A stretch of 64,000 nt of DNA from Streptomyces sp. P9-A4 (GTDB lineage Bacteria; Actinomycetota; Actinomycetes; Streptomycetales; Streptomycetaceae). Positions 1 to 7,618 of the stretch are shown piece after piece. A model generated the notes under the pieces. It was not told the DNA's origin and did no database searches. It saw only the letters and a program-made list of their open reading frames with translations. Numbering within the stretch: position 1 is the stretch's first letter; every line of letters starts with the position of its first letter. A program made the translations under genes and the position numbers. The stretch is taken from assembly GCF_036634195.1 (NCBI RefSeq), contig NZ_JAZIFY010000001.1, positions 2,800,501 to 2,864,500 of the forward strand. Direction: 5' to 3'.

Positions 1-212
1 CCGAAGGGGTGCTGGGGGGTCGCCTCGCGCTTGGCCTTCTTGCCGCCGAGCAGCAGCAGGCCCTGGTTGCCGGAGTCGGCGAGCGAGTGGACGCTCTCCG
101 CGAGCATCGACGACGAACCACTGAAGAGGAACGCCACGAACTTGGCTACCGCGATCGCCAGGTTGGCGGCGAGTGCCGCCACGATCGCCTTGGTTCCGCC
201 TGACGCGCTCAT
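1..212 (-). CDS. Cation diffusion facilitator family transporter, N-terminal part
   Basis: Partial gene cut by the left window edge; about 70 residues are visible from the ATG at 212. The N-terminus reads into a first membrane helix ([20 protein letters not shown]) followed by the [16 protein letters not shown] segment. In cation diffusion facilitator proteins the histidine and aspartate of this segment (HSLAD) belong to the intramembrane Zn/divalent-cation site. The family exports Zn, Co, Fe or Mn by proton antiport across the cytoplasmic membrane. It lies downstream of manA on the same strand with a 66-base gap, so it may be the distal gene of the mannose operon, although its function is unrelated. 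Metal specificity cannot be judged from this fragment. Confidence 0.85.
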   Translation of the reverse strand, partial: MSASGGTKAIVAALAANLAIAVAKFVAFLFSGSSSMLAESVHSLADSGNQGLLLLGGKKAKREATPQHPF

Positions 213-278
213 GGGTGTACGTGGTCCCTTCGTCGATGCACCGGCAGTGTCGCCGCGGTTCGGCCGGTCATTGTCGCA

Positions 279-1430
279 TCAGGCCACGACCGTGGCGCGG
301 AAGACCGTCCCCGTCCCGGTGAGTTCGACGCGCTCGCCCGCCGGGACGAACACGGACTCGCCGGGGGCGAGGGTCACTTCGCCCGCCTTCGGGCGGCCCG
401 CGACGGCGAGCAGGATCTGCGGGGTGGCGGCGGTCAGTTCGGTCGGGGCCGCGCCCTCGGCCCGGACGAACCGGGACAGCCGGAACTCGTCGATCGGGGT
501 GTCGTAGACCTCCTCGCCGCTCGGGGAGGCCTCGGGGCGCAGGATGCCCGGGTCGGCCGGCTCGAAGCGGACCACCCGCAGGAGTTCGGGGACGTCGACG
601 TGCTTGGGGGTGAGCCCGCAGCGCAGCACGTTGTCGGAGTTGGCCATGATCTCGACGCCGAGGCCGTCGAGGTAGGCGTGCGGAACGCCCGCGCCCAGGT
701 AGAGGGCCTCGCCGGGCTGGAGCCGGACGGGGTTGAGGAGCATGGCGGCGATGACGCCGGGGTCGCTCGGGTAGTGATGGGCGAGGGTCGCGTACGGGGT
801 GTGGGCGCCGCCGAGACGGTCGGCGGCGGCGGCCACCTCCGCGACGGTGTGCGCCATCTCCTCCGCGTCGGCGGTCAGCAGTGCCGTCAGGACCTCGCGG
901 AGCGCGGCCTCTTCGGGGTGGGCGTGGAGCAGGTCGACGTACGGCTTGAGCGAGTCGACGCCCAGCGCGGCGAGGACGTCGGCGGCCTCGACGGGGGCGC
1001 GGAAGCCGCACAGGCCCTCGAACGGGGTGAGCGCGCAGATCAGCTCGGGCTTGTGGTTGGCGTCCTTGTACATGCGGTGCGGGGCGTCGACCGGGATGCC
1101 GGCGGCCTCCTCCTCGGCGTACCCGGCCCGTGCCTGCTCCAGGTCCGGGTGGGCCTGGAGGGAGAGCGGGGCGCCGGCGGCGAGCACCTTCAGGAGGAAG
1201 GGGAGGCGCGGGCCGAACTTGTCCAGGGAGGGCTGCCCCAGCTCGCGTACGGGATCGGCGTCGATCAGCTCGTTCAGCGAGCCGCGCTCGGTGCGGGAGG
1301 GGGCGCCGGGGTGGGCGCCCATCCACATCTCGGCCTGGGGCTCGCCGGTCGGGTCGATGCCGAGCAGCTCCGGGATGGCCGTCGTGGATCCCCAGGCGTA
1401 GGGGCGGACGGTGTTGACGAGGCGGTCCAT
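279..1430 (-). CDS. manA: Mannose-6-phosphate isomerase, class I
   Basis: Cytoplasmic zinc enzyme interconverting mannose-6-phosphate and fructose-6-phosphate, the entry point to GDP-mannose. At 383 residues it has the usual length of the class I cupin family. The start MDRLVNTVRPYAWGS is typical. The metal-site segment LSLQAHPDLEQA lies near residue 95, and the downstream GAGVPHAYLDGLGVEIMANSDN block (middle of the protein) carries further conserved His, Glu and Asn positions. It sits downstream of the SIS-domain, Trm112-like and phosphomannomutase genes on the same strand. The order matches the conserved actinobacterial mannose cluster, supporting a role in GDP-mannose supply for cell-wall glycans and protein mannosylation. 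Confidence 0.95.
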   Translation of the reverse strand: MDRLVNTVRPYAWGSTTAIPELLGIDPTGEPQAEMWMGAHPGAPSRTERGSLNELIDADPVRELGQPSLDKFGPRLPFLLKVLAAGAPLSLQAHPDLEQARAGYAEEEAAGIPVDAPHRMYKDANHKPELICALTPFEGLCGFRAPVEAADVLAALGVDSLKPYVDLLHAHPEEAALREVLTALLTADAEEMAHTVAEVAAAADRLGGAHTPYATLAHHYPSDPGVIAAMLLNPVRLQPGEALYLGAGVPHAYLDGLGVEIMANSDNVLRCGLTPKHVDVPELLRVVRFEPADPGILRPEASPSGEEVYDTPIDEFRLSRFVRAEGAAPTELTAATPQILLAVAGRPKAGEVTLAPGESVFVPAGERVELTGTGTVFRATVVA

Positions 1431-1662
1431 GGTGCCTGCCAGCTCCTCGGGGTGGTGACGGATGGTGAGGGGTGTCGGAAGACAGGTGACAGGGGGCGGG
1501 TGACGGTGGGGTGACGGGTGGGGGGCGGGGTGATGGCCGGGGTGGTGTGCGGCGTGGTGACCTTGCGCGCGGCTGTGGCTGCGGCCGTCGGCTGTGGCGT
1601 ACGGAAGGGGCGCGGGCCCCTGCCTGGGCCGGCGGGCGGCCCGGCGGTCGGGCCGGGCGCCG

Positions 1663-2814
1663 TCAGTCGGTGGCCGTGCGTCCCGGGGTGGCCAGCGACA
1701 GGTAGACGGCCGCGAAGTCGGTCACGGCCAGCAGCTCCGCCAGGGTCTCCAGGTCGCCGCCCTCCTCCGGCTCCAGCTCGCTTATGGCGGTCTCGTGACC
1801 GAGCGCCAGTTCGCGGGCGGCGTGCGCGGCCGTGAGGCCGTCGGACGGGCGGTCCCTGAGCAGTACGACCCGGGCGCGGAGCGCCTGCGGCTCGTCCACC
1901 CGGTCGCGGAAGAAGTCGTCCGGATCGGCGCCGGCCGCGAAGTCGCCCGCGAGCAGGACACCGTGCGCGGGCAGGGCCTCCGGCAGCTCGGCGGCGAGTG
2001 CGGGGAGCCCCGCGAGTTCCGCGAGGACCGCCGCGAACCGGCGGCCGGCCGGTCCGGCGGCGGCGCCCTCCGTCCAGATCAGCGGGAGCGAGTCCGCCAG
2101 CTCGGCGGCGAGCGTCTTGGCCGGGTTGTTGTACGTGGCGATGGCCGGGCCGCAGCGTTCGGCCGTACGGTCCAGCCGGTCCGCGACCTTCTCCAGGGCC
2201 TCGGGCGGTGCTTCGAGGAGGCCCACCCGGTCGAGGAGCACGAGGAGCGGCGTGAACAGGGCCCACAGGGCGCCGGGGCTGGCCGCGATGTTCTCGGCGT
2301 ACTCGTCGGGGGCTTCGTTCGGGGCGATGGCCATCGGCACGAACAGGCCGCGGGAGCCGTTGACGGTCTCGGCGAGCGGTGAGGCCTTCGGGGCGACGGC
2401 GACGACCGTGATCCCCCGGCGGTACGCCTGCTCCGCGAGGAGCGCGAGGCCCGGCTCGGAGCCGTCCGTCGTCGGTAGGAGCAGGAGGTCCACCGAGCCG
2501 GCCCAGCCGGGCAGGGCCCACCGCAGGGCGCCGGCGGCGGGGGCGACGCCGGTCGGCTGGAGGCGTACGACGGGGGCGGAGGCTCCGGCCAGGGCGCCGA
2601 TCAGGTCGGCGACGCCGGCGGCGGCGGTGCCGGGGCCCGCGACGAGGACGGCGCGGGGGCGGCCCTCCGGGCGGAGGTCCGCGATGCCGGCCTCGGCGGC
2701 GTGCCGGGCTGCGGTCCGGACCCTCGCACCGGCCTCGGCGGCGCCTCGGAGGAGGCCGCGGCGGTCGGCGAGGGCGAGGTCGTCCGGGGCGTCGAGGAGG
2801 GTCTCGTCGAGCAT
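1663..2814 (-). CDS. SIS-domain protein, phosphosugar isomerase-like
   Basis: Protein of 383 residues resembling the bifunctional phosphoglucose/phosphomannose isomerase family. The N-terminal SIS fold has the glycine-rich VAGPGTAAAGVADLIGALAG around residues 58-77. A second SIS-like half begins near residue 240. A GGAGG ribosome-binding site eight bases before the ATG at 2814 supports the start. In actinobacteria this gene stays next to manA and manB, so a role in hexose-phosphate metabolism is likely, but substrate and even catalytic activity are not established by the sequence. It is separated from manA by 232 bases of GTGACGG-rich spacer in which I see no gene. Confidence 0.75.
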   Translation of the reverse strand: MLDETLLDAPDDLALADRRGLLRGAAEAGARVRTAARHAAEAGIADLRPEGRPRAVLVAGPGTAAAGVADLIGALAGASAPVVRLQPTGVAPAAGALRWALPGWAGSVDLLLLPTTDGSEPGLALLAEQAYRRGITVVAVAPKASPLAETVNGSRGLFVPMAIAPNEAPDEYAENIAASPGALWALFTPLLVLLDRVGLLEAPPEALEKVADRLDRTAERCGPAIATYNNPAKTLAAELADSLPLIWTEGAAAGPAGRRFAAVLAELAGLPALAAELPEALPAHGVLLAGDFAAGADPDDFFRDRVDEPQALRARVVLLRDRPSDGLTAAHAARELALGHETAISELEPEEGGDLETLAELLAVTDFAAVYLSLATPGRTATD

Positions 2815-3043
2815 GGGCGGTGCCTCCGGTCGCGTCGTCGTCGCGGGGCCCTGCGGGGCGGGTGCGGGGCGGGTGCGGGGCCCTGCGGGCGGGTGCGGGG
2901 TGGTGCGGGTGCGGGGTGGTTGCCCGGCCTTCGGCCGGGCCTGGTGGCTCTCACCCGCACCACCCGTGCCGCTGAGGACACAGAGGTGCGGGTCTTCCCG
3001 TGGGGGTGCTCGCCGTCGGCGGCGGACGGCGAGTACGGGCCCG

Positions 3044-3226
3044 TTACGCCGGGCGGCGGGCCTCGTCGGTCAGGAGGACCGGGATGTCGTCCCGGACCGG
3101 GTAGGCGAGGCCGCAGTCCTTGCCGGTGCAGATGAGTTCGGGGGTCTCGTCCGCCGTGCGGTCGTTCAGCGGAGCGTGGCACGCGGGGCAGGCCAGGATC
3201 TCCAGGAGGCCGGCTTCGAGCGGCAT
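3044..3226 (-). CDS. Trm112-family small zinc protein
   Basis: A 60-residue protein with two CxxC-like pairs: CPACHAPL near residue 13 and [12 protein letters not shown] near residue 33, followed by DDIPVLL. This is the Trm112/YcaR zinc-ribbon pattern. In eukaryotes and archaea Trm112 is an activator subunit of methyltransferases; in bacteria the partner is mostly unknown. The start is supported by AAGGG upstream of the ATG. The gene lies between phosphomannomutase and the SIS-domain gene, a position conserved in Streptomyces. Nothing here identifies the partner protein. Confidence 0.85.
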   Translation of the reverse strand: MPLEAGLLEILACPACHAPLNDRTADETPELICTGKDCGLAYPVRDDIPVLLTDEARRPA

Positions 3227-3327
3227 GGGGTTTCCCTTCGGACAAACGGTGGTGGTACTGCCCTACGGGCCAGGTCAGCCTACCGCCGGGGAACGGGGGG
3301 CGCCCCGTTCCCCGGCGGGTGGCGGGG

Positions 3328-4692
3328 TCAGCCGGCCGACCGGACCAGCGCGAGGACCTCGTCGCGGATCTTGGCCATCGTGGCGGCGTCGCGGGCCTCG
3401 ACGTTGAGGCGCAGGAGGGGCTCGGTGTTGGAGGCGCGGAGGTTGAACCACCAGTCCTCGGCCGTGACCGTCAGGCCGTCGAGGTCGTCGAGCGTGACGT
3501 CCCCGCTCTCGTAGGCCGCGCGCACCTTGGCCGCGCTGGCGGCCTGGTCGGCGACCGTGGAGTTGATCTCGCCGGAGGCGGCGTACCGGTCGTAGACGGA
3601 GACCAGGTCGGACAGCGTGCCGTCCTGGCCGCCGAGGGCCGCGAGGACGTGGAGCGCGGCGAGCATGCCGGTGTCCGCGTTCCAGAAGTCCTTGAAGTAG
3701 TAGTGCGCCGAGTGCTCGCCGCCGAAGATCGCGCCGGTCTTCGCCATCTCCTCCTTGATGAAGGAGTGGCCGACGCGGGTGCGGACGGGCTGGCCGCCCT
3801 GCTCGCGGACGACCTCGGGCACCGACCAGGAGGTGATCAGGTTGTGGATGATCGTTCCGCCGGGCGTCTTCGCGAGTTCGCGGGCCGCGACGAGGGCGGT
3901 GATCGCGGACGGGGAGACGGGCTCGCCGCGCTCGTCGACGACGAAGCAGCGGTCGGCGTCGCCGTCGAAGGCGAGGCCGAGGTCGGCGCCCTCGGCCCGG
4001 ACGCGGGCCTGGAGGTCGACGATGTTCTTCGGGTCGAGCGGGTTGGCCTCGTGGTTCGGGAAGGTGCCGTCCAGCTCGAAGTACATCGGCACGACGTCCA
4101 GCGGCAGGCCCTCGAAGACGGTGGGGACGGTGTGGCCGCCCATGCCGTTGCCCGCGTCGACGACCACCTTGAGCGGGCGGATCGTCGTCAGGTCGACCAG
4201 GGACCTCAGGTAGGAGGCGTAGTCCGCCAGGGTGTCCTGACGGGTGATCGTGCCCGTGGTCGCGGCGGCCTCCGGCGCGCCCGTCCCCGACCACTCCTCC
4301 GCCAGCTCACGGATCTGCGCCAGGCCGGTGTCCTGGCCGACCGGGGCGGCGCCCGCGCGGCACATCTTGATGCCGTTGTACTGGGCCGGGTTGTGCGAGG
4401 CGGTGAACATCGCGCCGGGCAGGCCGAGGCTGCCGGAGGCGAAGTACAGCTGATCGGTGGAGCACAGGCCGATCAGGGTGACGTCGGCGCCGAGGCGGGC
4501 GGCGCCGCGCGCGAAGGCGTCCGAGAGGCCGGGCGACGAGGGGCGCATGTCGTGGCCGATGACGATCGCGTCAGCCTCCGTCACCCGTACGAAGGCGGCC
4601 CCGAAGAGCTCGGCGAGCGTCTCGTCCCACTGGTCGGGGACCACTCCGCGGACGTCGTACGCCTTCACGATCTGCGACAGATCGGTCGTCAC
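3328..4692 (-). CDS. manB: Phosphomannomutase/phosphoglucomutase
   Basis: Alpha-D-phosphohexomutase, converting mannose-6-phosphate to mannose-1-phosphate for GDP-mannose synthesis (possibly also glucose phosphates). The phosphoserine loop TASHNPAQYNGIK sits near residue 105, the metal-binding loop AFDGDADRCF near residue 240, the sugar-specificity loop GGEHSAHYYF near residue 320, and the phosphate-binding RASNTEPLLRLN near the C-terminus. I place the start at the GTG at 4692 (VTTDLSQIVKAYDVRG) because AGGAGGG lies just upstream; an in-frame ATG at 4719 would add nine unconserved residues. It is followed by the Trm112, SIS and manA genes, forming the mannose cluster. Confidence 0.93.
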   Translation of the reverse strand: MTTDLSQIVKAYDVRGVVPDQWDETLAELFGAAFVRVTEADAIVIGHDMRPSSPGLSDAFARGAARLGADVTLIGLCSTDQLYFASGSLGLPGAMFTASHNPAQYNGIKMCRAGAAPVGQDTGLAQIRELAEEWSGTGAPEAAATTGTITRQDTLADYASYLRSLVDLTTIRPLKVVVDAGNGMGGHTVPTVFEGLPLDVVPMYFELDGTFPNHEANPLDPKNIVDLQARVRAEGADLGLAFDGDADRCFVVDERGEPVSPSAITALVAARELAKTPGGTIIHNLITSWSVPEVVREQGGQPVRTRVGHSFIKEEMAKTGAIFGGEHSAHYYFKDFWNADTGMLAALHVLAALGGQDGTLSDLVSVYDRYAASGEINSTVADQAASAAKVRAAYESGDVTLDDLDGLTVTAEDWWFNLRASNTEPLLRLNVEARDAATMAKIRDEVLALVRSAG

Positions 4693-4795
4693 GGATCCAC
4701 CCTCCTGAGTTCTGGGCACGCGATGCGGCGCGTGTTACGGAACGCCAAAACTACCCGGAGCGGTGAAGGGGGGCGCGGACGGTGGCCTGTTGCGG

Positions 4796-5179
4796 TCAGT
4801 TGTCGGGGGAACGGAGCACTCTGAGGTGGCCCCGGCGCCCGACCTCCATGGGGTCTCCGCCACGGCCTCCGCCGCCCTTGCCGCCGGACTCGGCCGCGCG
4901 TTCCTGGGGGCGGGCCGCCTCCCGGACCGCGTTGGCCAGCGCTTCGAGGTCGTCGCCGCTGGGGCGGGGCGGGGCGGAACCGTCGGTGAGCCGCACGACC
5001 TCCCACCCGCGTGGGGCGGTCAGGCGCTCGCTGTGCTCTGCGCACAGGTCGTAGCAGTGGGGCTCGGCGTAGGTGGCGAGCGGGCCGAGGACCGCAGTCG
5101 AGTCGGCATAGACGTACGTCAGTGTCGCGACGGCAGGGCGGCCGCACGCAGTGCGCGAACAGCGACGTACAGGGCTCAC
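4796..5179 (-). CDS. DUF3499 family protein
   Basis: Short actinobacterial protein of unknown function (about 127 residues from the GTG at 5179). The conserved core begins VSPVRRCSRTACGRPAVATL and continues with TYVYADSTAVLGPLA and EPHCYDLCAEHSERL. The paired cysteines and the CxxH-like element suggest a zinc-binding knuckle. The C-terminal third is Gly/Arg-rich and poorly ordered. An in-frame upstream ATG at 5368 would add 63 low-complexity residues; I prefer the shorter form because the conserved block starts there, although no strong ribosome-binding site is visible. It sits upstream of manB and divergently from the zincin-like gene, as in mycobacteria. Confidence 0.75.
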   Translation of the reverse strand: MSPVRRCSRTACGRPAVATLTYVYADSTAVLGPLATYAEPHCYDLCAEHSERLTAPRGWEVVRLTDGSAPPRPSGDDLEALANAVREAARPQERAAESGGKGGGGRGGDPMEVGRRGHLRVLRSPDN

Positions 5180-5526
5180 GACGTTGGACGGTACCGCACT
5201 CTTGAGCGGGCCGCGACGACTCTCCCTCAGGTCACTCCACCGTGTCGCGGTGTGACCTCCGCCATCGGCCCTCCCCGAGCCGCTCCGCCGACCTGCGGGA
5301 GAGGGGGCGCGCGGGGGCGCGGGCGGGAGTCGATCCGGACACTCAGGGGTACGGATCCGGTCAACCACGGCCAGATGGCCGATCGTGAGGGGCAGCCGGA
5401 TCGAGCGGACGATTGGCCGGAATGGTCAGGTTTCGACAGAGGGTGTGGCGGCGGGGCGGGAGCACGGGGGGAGGTGGCGAGGATGCGCCACCGTGCGGAG
5501 GGACGGATGAGGGCTACGCTGCGTCA
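5180..5526. other. Divergent intergenic region between the DUF3499 and zincin-like genes
   Basis: About 350 bases between divergent genes, holding no convincing gene. A TACGCT hexamer at 5515-5520 lies seven bases before the GTG at 5527 and ten before the ATG at 5530. It could therefore be a -10 element giving a leaderless mRNA for the rightward gene; the -35 region is weak. Confidence 0.4.
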
Positions 5527-5529
5527 GTG

Positions 5530-5985
5530 ATGGACAGTCCTGTGCCGCCGAGCCCCTCGCACCACTCCACGGAGCCCCCCGCGGAGCCTCGGGTGCGCCG
5601 CCGTGACCGGCACGGCCGCGGGATGCGCGGGCCCGTCGCCCCGCCGCAGGTGCCGCTCTCCGCGAGCCGGGCCGACACCTTCCGCGATCTGGTCCTGGAC
5701 TCGGTGGAGCGCCTGGAGCGGCGCTGGCCGCAGCTGGCGGACGTCGAGTTCATGGTGATGGAGGTGCCGCCGGCGGTGTCGGGCGAGACGGTGCCGCTGG
5801 GCGGCTCCGCGCCCGCCGAGAAGAACGAGCCGGCGCGGGTCGTCGTCTACCGGCGCCCGGTCGAGATCCGCTCGAAGAACCGTGACGACCGGGCGCTCCT
5901 GGTCCACGAGGTGGTCGTGGAGCAGGTCGCGGAACTGCTCGGGCTCTCCCCCGAGTCGGTCGATCCTCGGTACGGGCAGGACTGA
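5530..5985 (+). CDS. Metallopeptidase-family (zincin-like) protein with degenerate active site
   Basis: About 151 residues, matching the small actinobacterial metallopeptidase family (zincin-like, DUF1025 type). The core RADTFRDLVLDSVERLERRW and DVEFMVMEVPP near residues 45-80 is followed by ARVVVYRRPVEIRSKNRDD and LLVHEVVVEQVAELLGLSPE. Where true members have HExxH, this protein has HEVVV, lacking the second zinc-ligand histidine, so protease activity is doubtful. Start: ATG at 5530, with a GTG one codon earlier also possible; a -10-like TACGCT at 5515 hints at a leaderless transcript. The first 40 residues are Pro/Arg-rich. The gene is divergent from the DUF3499 gene, as in mycobacteria (Rv3258c/Rv3259 by my recollection). 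Confidence 0.75.
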   Translation: MDSPVPPSPSHHSTEPPAEPRVRRRDRHGRGMRGPVAPPQVPLSASRADTFRDLVLDSVERLERRWPQLADVEFMVMEVPPAVSGETVPLGGSAPAEKNEPARVVVYRRPVEIRSKNRDDRALLVHEVVVEQVAELLGLSPESVDPRYGQD

Positions 5986-6058
5986 TCGTCCTACGGGGGC
6001 GGGCCCGGCGCACCCCTCCCGGTCGGGCTCGTCGTACGAGGGCCGACCGGGCCGTTCG

Positions 6059-7618
6059 TCAGTCCAGGACTCCGAGGTCCTGGCGGGCCGCCGGGACCTC
6101 CACCGTGCCCCGGTCGTCGACGAACGTCTGGATCGTGAACATCGGCGTGCCGTCCAGCGGCAGCGCCAGGGTCCGCGACGCGTACACCTTGCCGCCGGAG
6201 ACCGGTTCCACGGTCAGCGCGTAGGAGCCCTTGAGGCCCTCCGGGACCAGGTCGGTGATGGCCTGCGTCGTGCCCGCCTTGACCGTGACCGTCCTCGACA
6301 CCGGCGTGCCCCCGCCCGAACCGGCCGAGGCCGTGATCTTGACCTGGGCCGCCGCGCCGGGCGCCGTCAGGGAGAGCGTGGAGCCCTTGGCCCGGTTGTC
6401 GGCGACCGTCGCGCGGGCGACGACCGGGGCCGTCGCCGGCAGGAACGCGATCTCGGTGTCCGCTCCCTTGCCCCGGACCACCCGGAGGGCGGCGACGACC
6501 GGCGTCGGCTTCTTCGGGTCGCTCGGGGTGAGCAGCAGGGAACCCGCCGAGCCCCGGGTGAGGCCCGGCAGGTCGACGAAGGCCGTCATCCCGGACTTCA
6601 CATGGAGGGTGTCGGTGCCGGCCGGGACGATCGTGCCACTGGTGGTGGCCAGCTGGACCTTGAGGTCGGCGTCGTCGTCGCCGGGGACGAAGGCCACCAG
6701 GCGTACCGAGGTCGCGTCTCCCGGGATGCCGGGGAGCACGACGCTGCTCGCCGGGTCGGCGGCGGCCGGGAGCCAGTCGCTGCCGAGCTTCTCGTCGGCG
6801 GCGGCGATGGCGGCGCCGATCCGGCCGCTGCGGGTGCTGACGTGGACGGTGACGTCCTGCTGGGCCGCCTCGCCGGTGAGGGTGGGCAGGAGGACCGGGA
6901 CCGTGGAGCGGGCGGGGACCGGGATGCCCTCGGTGAACTGGGACTTGAGCGCGCCCTCGGGGCCGTACAGCTCGATGTCGACGACGGCGGCCGTGTCGTC
7001 GGGGTTGGTGAGGTGGACGTAGTCCTGGCGTTCCTTGGCGGTGGAGGCGGCCGGGAACCAGAAGTCGGTGTCGGGGGCGCCGCAGCCGAGGCCGAGGAGG
7101 CCGCGCGCGCCGCCCGCCGGGACGACGGTGGTCTGCTGGACGGTCCAGCCCGGGGCGAGGGTGCCGGTCGCCGCGCCGGTCAGGGCGGGCGCGGCGGAGC
7201 CGTCCGCCTCGGCGGTCACCGGCTTGCCCGGGGCGGTGACGGTGGCCGGGGCCTTGGGGGCCTTGGCCTTCTTGCCGCCCTTGGCGGTGCCGCCGGAGGT
7301 CGTCGTGTTCACGGCGGGCCGCAGCTGGGCGGTGGGCTGCTCGGTCTTCCCGGACCCGCCGCCCTTCGCCGCGCCCGAGCCCGTACCCGTACCCGTACCC
7401 GCGATCGTGCTCGGCGGGGTGTACGAGGTGTACAGGGTCTCGGCCACCTCGGAGGTGCTCGGCACCGGGCAGACCAGGCCGGCGCGCTGCACCGGCAGGC
7501 GGGTGGCGGCCTTGGCCTCGGGGGCCGCCGGGCCGTCCGGGGTGGTGAGGGAGGCGAAGCCGGTGACGGCGGCGAGGGCCGTGGCGCCCGCGATCAGGGA
7601 GAGGGTGGTGCGCTTCAC
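6059..7618 (-). CDS. DUF5719 family secreted/membrane-anchored protein
   Basis: About 519 residues starting at the GTG at 7618 (VKRTTLSLIAGATALAAVTG), a single N-terminal signal or anchor helix, then a Gly/Thr linker encoded by a GTACCC hexanucleotide repeat (about residues 65-80). The rest is beta-rich extracellular sequence with repeated motifs such as FWFPAAST and VHLTNPDDTAAVVDIELYGPEG, resembling Ig-like or beta-sandwich repeats. Its start overlaps the stop of the upstream glycosyltransferase by four bases (GTGA), so the pair is translationally coupled. I infer an envelope protein working with that membrane glycosyltransferase; no enzymatic motif is visible. Confidence 0.8.
   Translation of the reverse strand: MKRTTLSLIAGATALAAVTGFASLTTPDGPAAPEAKAATRLPVQRAGLVCPVPSTSEVAETLYTSYTPPSTIAGTGTGTGSGAAKGGGSGKTEQPTAQLRPAVNTTTSGGTAKGGKKAKAPKAPATVTAPGKPVTAEADGSAAPALTGAATGTLAPGWTVQQTTVVPAGGARGLLGLGCGAPDTDFWFPAASTAKERQDYVHLTNPDDTAAVVDIELYGPEGALKSQFTEGIPVPARSTVPVLLPTLTGEAAQQDVTVHVSTRSGRIGAAIAAADEKLGSDWLPAAADPASSVVLPGIPGDATSVRLVAFVPGDDDADLKVQLATTSGTIVPAGTDTLHVKSGMTAFVDLPGLTRGSAGSLLLTPSDPKKPTPVVAALRVVRGKGADTEIAFLPATAPVVARATVADNRAKGSTLSLTAPGAAAQVKITASAGSGGGTPVSRTVTVKAGTTQAITDLVPEGLKGSYALTVEPVSGGKVYASRTLALPLDGTPMFTIQTFVDDRGTVEVPAARQDLGVLD

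Noticed and set aside
1431..3043. G-rich tandem-looking spacers (1431-1662 and 2815-3043)
   Set aside because: Repeats such as GTGACGG and GCGGGGCGGGT are short and irregular; I see no CRISPR, attachment site or gene in them.
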